A stretch of 9,973 nucleotides of DNA from contig CAAGLK010000121.1 of assembly GCA_900770765.1 (NCBI GenBank), positions 1-9,973 on the forward strand, given 5' to 3'. The notes beneath the pieces are model-generated. The model had not been told where the DNA came from. It saw only the letters and a program-made list of their open reading frames with translations, and did no database searches. Below, piece after piece: positions 1-5,834 of this stretch. The DNA comes from Helicobacteraceae bacterium (GTDB lineage: Bacteria; Campylobacterota; Campylobacteria; Campylobacterales; Helicobacteraceae). A program made the translations under genes and the position numbers. Position 1 is the stretch's first letter. Each line of letters begins with the position of its first letter.

Positions 1-19
1 CACGACGCTCTTCCGATCT
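1..19. other. Illumina adapter remnant at contig end
   Basis: Bases 1-19 read CACGACGCTCTTCCGATCT, which matches the 3' end of the standard Illumina TruSeq/universal adapter. This is not genomic sequence. It marks the left edge as an untrimmed contig end. By chance it has no stop in the frame of the following gene (TTLFRS), so an automatic gene caller could extend the first protein into it. Genomic sequence starts at base 20. Confidence 0.96.
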
Positions 20-1906
20 AGCGGAATCTACTATGCGTGGAAAAATTATGAAAAGCTAGGGAATCCAGCCTTTATAGGCTTTATGACTTATAGGTGCTTC
101 TTTTATATGAGAGATTTTAAAGATGGGGAGGCTTATTTTAACTTTAGCGATTTTTCAAAATACTTTTGGAGTAGGAGTGATAGTAAGAAGCTAAAAGAGA
201 TGGTAGATAGTGATAAGTTTGATATTATCTTAAATATGCCTGTTAAATTAAAAGAGAGTGTAAAAGAGCAGTATCAAAGCAGAATCGCACTAAGCGAGGG
301 GCATATCGCAAGCGATATAGAAACTATGGAAAATATCATTAATAGCGATTTTCCGCATTTAAGCGATGAGTTTAGAGCTTATATAAATGGGAGTGAGAGC
401 TACTTTACTAATATGTTTATTATGCGTAAAAATGTGTTTTTTGAATTTTGCGAGATTGTGTTTCCTATTTTATTTAAATACCACCAAAGCATAGATTATA
501 GTAATAGAAATGTATTTCAGCAGCGGATGTTTATAAGCGAGCGAGTAGCTGGGATGGCGTATGGTGTGCTTAAGAGAAAATATAGCTGGACGCATTTACC
601 CGTTAGCGTAGTTTTTAACACAAGCAGCTTAGAGGAGATTAAACCAGCTTTTAAAGATAGCGTGGCAATATGTGCTTCAGTAGATGAGTTTTATTTGCCT
701 TATTTGTTTGTAATGATTGACTCTTTATTAAAAAATGCTAATAGAGACTATAAATATGAAATATATATATTACACACAAGTATAAATGTGGAATCTCAAA
801 ATAAATTTTTATCTTATTTTAAAGACTTAAATGTATGCGTTAAATTCATAAATGTCGCAACGCTAATTGGGGAGCAGAAGTTTAATAACATTAGCTTTTA
901 TACAAGTAATCACATTAAAGAAGCGACTTATTATAGGTTTTTTATCCCTAACTTATTTAAGGATTTTGAAAAAATTTTATATTTAGATGCGGATATGCTT
1001 GTGCTTAGCGATATTTCTACGCTATTTTTTACAGATTTAGGTGATAATTATCTAGCAGCGGCTAAAGATTATGGCATAGAATATAATCTAAAAAGCGGCA
1101 ATGAGCATTTTAAAAACTATCAATTAAAAACATTAGAGATGAAAAATCCGCATAATTACTTTCAAGCTGGGTGTATTTTATATGATATTAAAAAATGTTT
1201 AGAAATTGGATTTACCGATATTTGTCTAAACGCTTTAGCTAAGATTAAAAAGCCACTGCTGCATGACCAAGATGTGCTAAACTCCGCATTTGAGGGCAAA
1301 GTTTTAAACTTGGAGCTAAATTGGAACTACACTTGGAATATACCCATTGTATTCCCAAACTACTCTAAATACTTAAGCACTAGCGATATAGCAAAGATAA
1401 ATGAAGCTAAAAATAATCCTTACATAATCCATTATTGCGACCACATTAAGCCGTGGAATCTGCCGCATTTACCAAAGGCAAGTTTATGGTGGGAATACGC
1501 AAGGAAGACGCCTTATTATGAAGAGATTTTATTTAATCAAATTAAAAGCGTGGAATCTCAAAAGAAATGCGGCGCGATAGCTAGAGTAAAAAATCAGCTA
1601 TCTTATAAAATAGGAGCTAAAATATTACAAGCAAAATCCGCACTAAATGCTATAAAGCTACCATTTGCAATTTTATATCTAATAGCACAGCATAAAATAG
1701 ACTTAGCCAGATACAACTCAAGCCTTAGGATAAACCCAACCCTTAAGCAGCCACGCCTTGAAAGCTATGCAGACTATGCGGAAGCATTGAAAGCTAAAAA
1801 TCACTTAAGCTATCGCTTGGGAAACGCACTGCTTAAGAATCCGCTTACATTTTTATTTAAAGCTCTAAAAATTTATAAAGACTTTAAAAGGAGTCAAAAA
1901 TGCTAG
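20..1906 (+). CDS. DUF4422-GT8 fusion glycosyltransferase, 5'-truncated
   Basis: The frame is open from base 20 (SGIYYAWKNYEKLGNP...) through the Met at 83, so that Met is internal and the true start lies beyond the contig edge. Counting from the Met at 83, residues up to about 190, plus the 21 upstream codons, resemble a DUF4422 domain: YYAWKNY upstream, then IGFMTYR, and SYFTNMFIMRK near residue 110. Residues about 194-480 form a GT8 (LPS galactosyl/glucosyltransferase-like) domain with AICASVDEFY, the metal-binding DAD at 302-304, NYFQAGCILYD, HDQDVLN and the family signature HYCDHIKPW at 450-458. GT8 enzymes transfer sugars from nucleotide-sugar donors with retention of configuration. Residues 500-607 are a basic tail also found in the next protein. 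Acceptor and sugar are unknown. LPS or other surface-glycan synthesis at the cytoplasmic face of the inner membrane is inferred. The stop overlaps the next start by 7 bases. Confidence 0.9.
   Translation, partial: SGIYYAWKNYEKLGNPAFIGFMTYRCFFYMRDFKDGEAYFNFSDFSKYFWSRSDSKKLKEMVDSDKFDIILNMPVKLKESVKEQYQSRIALSEGHIASDIETMENIINSDFPHLSDEFRAYINGSESYFTNMFIMRKNVFFEFCEIVFPILFKYHQSIDYSNRNVFQQRMFISERVAGMAYGVLKRKYSWTHLPVSVVFNTSSLEEIKPAFKDSVAICASVDEFYLPYLFVMIDSLLKNANRDYKYEIYILHTSINVESQNKFLSYFKDLNVCVKFINVATLIGEQKFNNISFYTSNHIKEATYYRFFIPNLFKDFEKILYLDADMLVLSDISTLFFTDLGDNYLAAAKDYGIEYNLKSGNEHFKNYQLKTLEMKNPHNYFQAGCILYDIKKCLEIGFTDICLNALAKIKKPLLHDQDVLNSAFEGKVLNLELNWNYTWNIPIVFPNYSKYLSTSDIAKINEAKNNPYIIHYCDHIKPWNLPHLPKASLWWEYARKTPYYEEILFNQIKSVESQKKCGAIARVKNQLSYKIGAKILQAKSALNAIKLPFAILYLIAQHKIDLARYNSSLRINPTLKQPRLESYADYAEALKAKNHLSYRLGNALLKNPLTFLFKALKIYKDFKRSQKC
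1888..1893 (+). promoter_or_regulatory. Shine-Dalgarno of the 745-aa gene, inside the upstream gene
   Basis: AAGGAG lies six bases before the ATG at 1900 and inside the last codons of the glycosyltransferase gene. The ATG at 1900 precedes the upstream stop (TAG, 1904-1906). The site supports this start and suggests translational coupling of the two genes. Confidence 0.8.
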
Positions 1907-4137
1907 AAATACAAAACTTTTTAGACAGAATCAAAAAGGGCGGCTTAAAGCAAGTAGAATATGACTTTAACGCACAAAAAGGGCAAATCGCAGAGATAGG
2001 CAAAATGCTAGATTCTAATAATGCCTTAGGCGTAGTGGAGTATTTGAAAGGCAAAAAGGGCTTTTTTGAGCTAGAGCATCCCTTGAATCCTAGCATTACT
2101 TTAAGAGCGGTTTATAATAAGGTTTTAGGCGAGTGCTTTAATGTAGTTTTCTTTGTAGATAGTGAAAATACGCACATTATTTGTGTGTTTCAAAATAGTA
2201 ATTTTATTAATTGGTTTATTTATAAAGATGTGGTTTATATAGTCTCACAAGCGTGGGGTGGCGCTATAAATGGAAGTGTGGGAACTCTAGTGAATAAACT
2301 AAGGGCAGAGGAAATTGTCGCTAGTGATTTAGTCTTTAGAGAAGTAGAGTTTGGCTACTCTTTATATCATTATAGACCAGCACATTATTATCACCATATA
2401 TTAGCTGGATTTATACATTTAAGAGATTATTGCGTATCAAGTGAGAAAACTTATTTTTTACCAAAAGGGGCGGAGATTAGAGATGATATAGTGCATTTTT
2501 ATCCAATGAGTTTTATGCATCAAAATTATGACTTAATGGAAAGTTTTGTTTATAGCGAGTCTTTAGAGGGCTTAGAATCTTTAGTGATTTGTGATTCCAC
2601 CCCTTATGATTTAACTCTATGGCTTGGGCTTCCTGGTGAGCGTAGGGCGTGGCTAGAGCAAGTGGAGGGCTGTGCGAAAATTTTAAAAATTTTAAGCAAG
2701 ACTTTTAAGAAAATTCGAGTGTTTATTGATGGTATGACTGCTTATGATTATCAAAGGCTAGAGTTTGCGGAGAACAAAAAGCTATTTAATAATGTGCTAG
2801 AGGCCACAAGGGCGGAGTTTGCTGGAAGTGGGTTTAAAATTGTAGATATAGATTTAGAGAAAACGCCTATAGATGTGGATACAAGCAATGCGTTATCCAC
2901 AAACCAAGCGCAGTGCAAATCGCAAAGTAAAATAGCTGCTACATTTTGTCAGCCTTCAACTACTTGTCATACAGGTGCTTCAACTACTTGTCATACTGAG
3001 CCTTTAGGCGAAGTATCTATTAAAAATAACAATACGGAATCACAAAAGGCGGAATCTCAAAATTTACCTTTTAAACTAGATAGCGAATTTGAACTAAACT
3101 TAAACAAGCCTTGCGTAATAGCCTTTAAATCACTCTCTGGATATGATTATCGCAGCAAAATTTGCTATGGCTCTATGTGTGAATTTGCCATTGGTGATAG
3201 CGGGACTACGCTGCTTACGCCGTTCCAGTTTTGTAAGATTCCAGGCGTTGTGTTTTATGGCGATACAAGTGCTGGATATGTAAGCTATTCTAAAAATGCC
3301 GCCAAAAAGGTAGGCGGAGTAGCAGTAGATGAACGCTATATTTTACAAGTAAATAGGCAAGGTCCTATGAACTGGGACTTCCACATCCCTTTTGAGCATG
3401 TTTATAATTTAAGTGCGGAAGTGCTAGAGAATCTAAGTAAAGATGGCAAACTTAAAGTAAAAAATTTAAAGCTAGAGCGATTAGAAGTCCCAAGCGTGGA
3501 GCTGGTAGCTAAGCAATATGATATAAAAGCAAAATGTGGAATCGCACTTAAATATAGCGAGATTCCGCTATTTATGGCTTTAGAAGCGAGTTTTAAAAGT
3601 GAAATTGAAGCGATTAAGGCACAAAATGTGGAATCGCAAAATGTAGATTTGCAAGTGTGGGCGAATCGCTGTGGCGATGCGCGCCACGAAAATTCTACGA
3701 ATTTTCTCGCAATGACGGATGGGGCAATGGCGTGTAAGTCTCGCAATGACGGAGTAAGCTCGCAAACTGCGATTCCACAATTAAGAGGTGCTAAGGCTAG
3801 GGTGCAAAATCATCTAGCCTATAAACTAGGAGTGGCGTTAATTGTCTGCTCTAAATCATTTTTAGGATATTTGCAAATGCCTTTTGTGCTAAGCTATATT
3901 AAAAAACAGCATAAGGTGGAATCCTTAAAATATAAAGACAAAATCGTTAAGAATCCGCATTTAAAGCTGCCAAAACTAGAAGATTACGCTGATTATAAAG
4001 ACGCTATAAAAGAAAAGGAGTGCTTAACCTACAAGCTAGGAGAAGCACTAATATGGGCGGATAGGAATTGGTATAAGGGAGGGTATGTGTGGCTTTATTT
4101 TGAAGCGAAGAGACTAAGGGGACAATTTAAGCGGTAA
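1900..4137 (+). CDS. Large protein of unrecognised family, probable glycan-locus enzyme
   Basis: The product is 745 residues, and I do not recognise a family with certainty. There is no signal peptide or clear membrane segment. An aromatic/His-rich stretch around residues 157-166 (HYRPAHYYHH) and a later segment IGDSGTTLLTPF followed by IPGVVFYG faintly recall GT-B-type transferases with a C-terminal nucleotide-sugar site (GT61-like or DUF563-like). That is a guess from pattern only. Two tracts look inserted: residues about 353-374 (duplicated STTCHT, then EPLGEVSI) and 586-626 (VWANRCGDARHENST..., SRNDG). Both translate palindromic DNA repeats in frame. Residues about 631-745 form a basic tail homologous to the tail of the preceding GT8 protein, with the motif NHLAYKLG at 637-644 and CLTYKLG at 708-714. 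Co-transcription with the GT8 gene (7-base overlap) supports a role in the same surface glycan. Confidence 0.72.
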   Translation: MLEIQNFLDRIKKGGLKQVEYDFNAQKGQIAEIGKMLDSNNALGVVEYLKGKKGFFELEHPLNPSITLRAVYNKVLGECFNVVFFVDSENTHIICVFQNSNFINWFIYKDVVYIVSQAWGGAINGSVGTLVNKLRAEEIVASDLVFREVEFGYSLYHYRPAHYYHHILAGFIHLRDYCVSSEKTYFLPKGAEIRDDIVHFYPMSFMHQNYDLMESFVYSESLEGLESLVICDSTPYDLTLWLGLPGERRAWLEQVEGCAKILKILSKTFKKIRVFIDGMTAYDYQRLEFAENKKLFNNVLEATRAEFAGSGFKIVDIDLEKTPIDVDTSNALSTNQAQCKSQSKIAATFCQPSTTCHTGASTTCHTEPLGEVSIKNNNTESQKAESQNLPFKLDSEFELNLNKPCVIAFKSLSGYDYRSKICYGSMCEFAIGDSGTTLLTPFQFCKIPGVVFYGDTSAGYVSYSKNAAKKVGGVAVDERYILQVNRQGPMNWDFHIPFEHVYNLSAEVLENLSKDGKLKVKNLKLERLEVPSVELVAKQYDIKAKCGIALKYSEIPLFMALEASFKSEIEAIKAQNVESQNVDLQVWANRCGDARHENSTNFLAMTDGAMACKSRNDGVSSQTAIPQLRGAKARVQNHLAYKLGVALIVCSKSFLGYLQMPFVLSYIKKQHKVESLKYKDKIVKNPHLKLPKLEDYADYKDAIKEKECLTYKLGEALIWADRNWYKGGYVWLYFEAKRLRGQFKR
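2954..3016. repeat. In-frame repeat 1: 19-bp direct repeat plus palindrome
   Basis: A 19-bp sequence beginning CTTCAACTACTTG occurs at 2954-2972 and again, identically, at 2978-2996. The period is 24 bp, exactly eight codons, and each copy encodes STTCHT. The second copy runs into an inverted repeat at 2993-3016: arms ATACT (2993-2997) and AGTAT (3012-3016), a symmetric GA/GA internal pair (2998-2999, 3010-3011), then GCC (3000-3002) and GGC (3007-3009) around a TTTA loop. The whole is open in the gene's frame. It resembles short dispersed REP-type repeats, but no other copy lies in this window. Confidence 0.75.
3671..3752. repeat. In-frame repeat 2: two adjacent hairpins and a 12-bp direct repeat
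   Basis: Two perfect inverted repeats abut. GTGGCG (3671-3676) pairs with CGCCAC (3682-3687). GAAAATTC (3688-3695) pairs with GAATTTTC (3699-3706) around TAC. TCGCAATGACGG follows at 3707-3718 and recurs at 3741-3752. Read on the minus strand this gives the CCGTCATTGCGA type of start common in bacterial REP/MITE-like repeats. The element lies within the 745-aa frame without breaking it (residues about 591-617). It appears to be a repeat with a second, partial unit beside it. Confidence 0.8.
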
Positions 4138-4153
4138 ATGGAATCCGCTTAAA
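4126..4153. terminator. Hairpin spanning both convergent stop codons
   Basis: TTTAAGCGG (4126-4134) and CCGCTTAAA (4145-4153) form a perfect 9-bp inverted repeat with a 10-base loop. The plus-strand stop (TAA, 4135-4137) is in the loop, and the minus-strand glf stop (4149-4151) is in the right arm. It is well placed to end transcription from both sides. A T-run on the plus strand (4164-4169) begins about ten bases after the stem, and none follows on the minus strand, so it may be only a weak intrinsic terminator. Confidence 0.55.
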
Positions 4154-5249
4154 CGCCCAACTCTTTTTTGCAAAACTCTAGGCTAGAAGCCACTACATCT
4201 TGCATATCATAATATCTATATTCGCCAAGTCTGCCGCCAAAATAGATGGAATCCTTAAGGGCGGTGGCTAGCTCTTTATATTTTTCATAAAGGGCGGCGT
4301 TTTTAACATCATTTATAGGATAATATGGCTCTATTTCTTTACTCCAAGTTAGCGGATATTCTTTAGAAATAATTGTGCCTTTTTGTGTGCCAAATTCAAA
4401 ATGCTTATGCTCAATAATTCTTGTGTAAGGCGTCTCTTCATCTGTGTAATTTACCACCGCTACGCCTTGATAGTTATCACACTCTAAAGATTCATGCTTA
4501 AACTCTAAACTGCGATACTCTAACGCGCCAAATTTATAGTTAAAATAGCTATCAATTGTGCCTGTGAAAATTATTTTTTTAGCCTTTTTGCTAAGCTCAT
4601 CTTTATTTGTTAAAAAATCTGTGTTTAAAAGCACTTCACAATTTTTAAGAAGTTTTTGAAAAATTTGCGTATAGCCGCCATTTGGAATCCCTTGATAAGG
4701 GTCGTTAAAGTAATTATTATCATAAATAAAGCGCACCGGGATTCTGCGGATAATGCTCTTTGGGAGGTCCTTGCATGCTCTGCCCCATTGCTTTTGCGTG
4801 TAGCCTTTAATTAGCTTTTCATAAATATCACGACCAACAAGCGAGATGGCTTGTTCCTCTAAATTTTGCGGTTCGCCTTTTATTTCGGTTTTTTGTTTTT
4901 CTATTATTTCTTTTGCTTCTTGTGGCGTTTTGATATTCCACATTTTAGAAAAGGTATTCATATTAAAAGGTAGGTTGTAAATTTCGCCATTAAAATTTGC
5001 AATTGGCGAGTTTATGAAGTGGTTAAACTCCACAAATTGCCGCATATAATCCCAAATAGCCTTATTTGAAGTGCGGAAAATGTGTGCGCCATAGAGATGG
5101 ACATTTATATCATTATCTTTTTTTGTGTAGCAGTTGCCGCCTATGTGGCTTCGCTTCTCTACTACAAGGCATTTTTTACCCTTTAAACTTGCTTCATAGG
5201 CAAATATCGCCCCAAATAGCCCACTTCCTACAATTAAATAGTCATACAT
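4149..5249 (-). CDS. glf: UDP-galactopyranose mutase
   Basis: Glf is a cytoplasmic FAD enzyme that interconverts UDP-galactopyranose and UDP-galactofuranose, the donor for galactofuranose in surface glycans. The ATG at 5249 gives 366 residues, the family's usual length (E. coli about 367). It begins MYDYLIVGSGLFGA with the Rossmann GxGxxG directly at the N-terminus and has GAGGTG five bases upstream. Further family motifs follow in order: VVEKRSHIGGN, HLYGAHIFRTSN, YTQKQWG, RIPVRFIYDNNYFNDPYQGIPNGGYT (broken here as RIPVRF then YQGIPNGGY), the substrate-phosphate Arg in PYTRIIEHK, EPYYPIND and GGRLGEYRYYDMQDV near the C-terminus. A longer frame beginning with TTG at 5306 would start inside the promoter and is rejected. 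The gene is convergent with the 745-aa gene, 11 bases apart, and divergent from rpsJ. Its own promoter suggests a separate transcript. Confidence 0.96.
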   Translation of the reverse strand: MYDYLIVGSGLFGAIFAYEASLKGKKCLVVEKRSHIGGNCYTKKDNDINVHLYGAHIFRTSNKAIWDYMRQFVEFNHFINSPIANFNGEIYNLPFNMNTFSKMWNIKTPQEAKEIIEKQKTEIKGEPQNLEEQAISLVGRDIYEKLIKGYTQKQWGRACKDLPKSIIRRIPVRFIYDNNYFNDPYQGIPNGGYTQIFQKLLKNCEVLLNTDFLTNKDELSKKAKKIIFTGTIDSYFNYKFGALEYRSLEFKHESLECDNYQGVAVVNYTDEETPYTRIIEHKHFEFGTQKGTIISKEYPLTWSKEIEPYYPINDVKNAALYEKYKELATALKDSIYFGGRLGEYRYYDMQDVVASSLEFCKKELGV

Positions 5250-5254
5250 AAAAA

Positions 5255-5260
5255 CACCTC
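5255..5260 (-). promoter_or_regulatory. glf Shine-Dalgarno, fixes the start
   Basis: On the minus strand GAGGTG is followed by five bases and then the ATG at 5249. This favours the 366-residue product over the upstream in-frame TTG at 5306. Confidence 0.8.
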
Positions 5261-5296
5261 TTTTAAAATTTGCAAATTGTGGAAATAAAATTTGTG

Positions 5297-5312
5297 ATTC
5301 TATCAAAAAAAA
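5297..5312 (-). promoter_or_regulatory. glf promoter, T-tract plus TAGAAT
   Basis: Read on the minus strand there are eight T's (5312-5305), GA, then TAGAAT (5302-5297). This matches the Campylobacter-type sigma-70 pattern of a T-rich -16 region ending in TTTTTTTG before a TATAAT-like -10, with no required -35. Transcription would start near 5290 and leave about a 40-base leader before glf. Confidence 0.6.
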
Positions 5313-5374
5313 TTAATAAAATTGTAAATTTTTATATTAAGATTTATAAATTTATTGGAATCCAAAAAATATTA

Positions 5375-5402
5375 ATTTATTCCTTGTTTTAAGGAAATAA
5401 AT
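5375..5402. promoter_or_regulatory. Imperfect dyad upstream of the S10 promoter
   Basis: ATTTATTCCTT (5375-5385) is the inverted repeat of AAGGAAATAAAT (5391-5402) apart from one extra A, around a 5-base spacer. It ends 12 bases before the -35 element, a position suited to an activator or other DNA-binding protein. In such AT-rich DNA it could be chance. No T-run follows to make it a terminator. Confidence 0.3.
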
Positions 5403-5414
5403 TACAAAAAGCTA

Positions 5415-5443
5415 TTGATAAAAAAAGCATTTATCTATATAAT
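5415..5443 (+). promoter_or_regulatory. S10 operon promoter
   Basis: TTGATA (5415-5420) and a perfect TATAAT (5438-5443) are 17 bases apart, a near-consensus sigma-70 promoter. Predicted initiation is near 5450, giving a leader of about 60 bases. The next gene is rpsJ and no terminator lies between, so this promoter probably drives the whole ribosomal operon. Confidence 0.8.
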
Positions 5444-5500
5444 TCGCACTTCCAAATTTTTACATTTTACAAAAGAGATTTTGTTTAATGAGTTCTTTTT

Positions 5501-5505
5501 AAGGA
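5501..5505 (+). promoter_or_regulatory. rpsJ Shine-Dalgarno
   Basis: AAGGA lies six bases before the rpsJ ATG at 5512. The 13-base context TTTTAAGGAAATA (5497-5509) also occurs exactly at 5387-5399 upstream of the promoter, where no start codon follows. Confidence 0.75.
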
Positions 5506-5511
5506 AATATT

Positions 5512-5823
5512 ATGGAAAAAATTAGACTTAAGTTAAAAGCATATGACCATCGTGTGCTTGATAGATCTGTTGTCTCAATCGTAGAGGCGGTTAAGAGAAC
5601 GGGTGCAGAGATTCGTGGTCCAATACCGCTTCCAACTAGAAAAAGACGCTACACAGTCTTAAAATCTCCACATATCAATAAAGATTCAAGAGAGCAATTT
5701 GAAATTAGAGTGCATACTAGAATTATTGATATCGTTTCAGCTACTCCAGAGACGGTTGATAGCTTGACAAAACTAGATATGGCACCAGAGGTGGATGTAG
5801 AAGTCCGCTCAATGGATAAATAG
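5512..5823 (+). CDS. rpsJ: 30S ribosomal protein S10
   Basis: S10 is a 30S head protein that also acts as NusE, pairing with NusB in antitermination and contacting NusG during transcription-translation coupling. The 103 residues match the usual length (about 102-104). Recognisable blocks are IRLKLKAYDHRVLD at the N-terminus, TGAEIRGPIPLPTRKRRYTVL (residues about 31-51, the loop reaching into the head), SREQFEIRVHTRIIDI and MAPEVDVEVR at the C-terminus. It is the first gene of the operon, preceded by a near-consensus promoter, and lies 11 bases before rplC. Nothing is unusual. Confidence 0.98.
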   Translation: MEKIRLKLKAYDHRVLDRSVVSIVEAVKRTGAEIRGPIPLPTRKRRYTVLKSPHINKDSREQFEIRVHTRIIDIVSATPETVDSLTKLDMAPEVDVEVRSMDK

Positions 5824-5834
5824 GGAGGCGTGTA

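Larger units (their letters stand above)
5250..5511. other. AT-rich divergent intergenic region between glf and rpsJ
   Basis: This 262-base gap has no convincing gene. It holds the glf Shine-Dalgarno and promoter on the minus strand, an imperfect dyad at 5375-5402, the S10-operon promoter at 5415-5443, and a leader of about 60 bases before rpsJ. The leader contains a possible four-codon ORF, ATG at 5488 to TAA at 5502, whose stop overlaps the rpsJ ribosome binding site. I see no tRNA or riboswitch. Confidence 0.7.

Noticed and set aside
83..85. ATG at 83 as the start of the first gene
   Set aside because: The frame stays open upstream to the adapter junction and encodes the conserved YYAWKNY part of the DUF4422 domain. 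No Shine-Dalgarno precedes 83.
2954..2996. Two identical 19-bp repeats with a short spacer, considered as a CRISPR fragment
   Set aside because: There are only two copies, the spacer is 5 bp, and the unit is in frame with a coding sequence. This is a tandem duplication, not repeat-spacer architecture.
3402..3780. Minus-strand open frames across the palindromic repeat region
   Set aside because: They are antisense to a well-supported coding frame, have no ribosome binding site, and their translations (such as VIARKFVEF) are just the repeat read backwards.
5250..5306. N-terminal extension of glf to a TTG at 5306
   Set aside because: The extra 19 residues lie before the Rossmann motif, which normally starts the protein. 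The TTG overlaps the likely -10 element and lacks a ribosome binding site, whereas the ATG at 5249 has GAGGTG.
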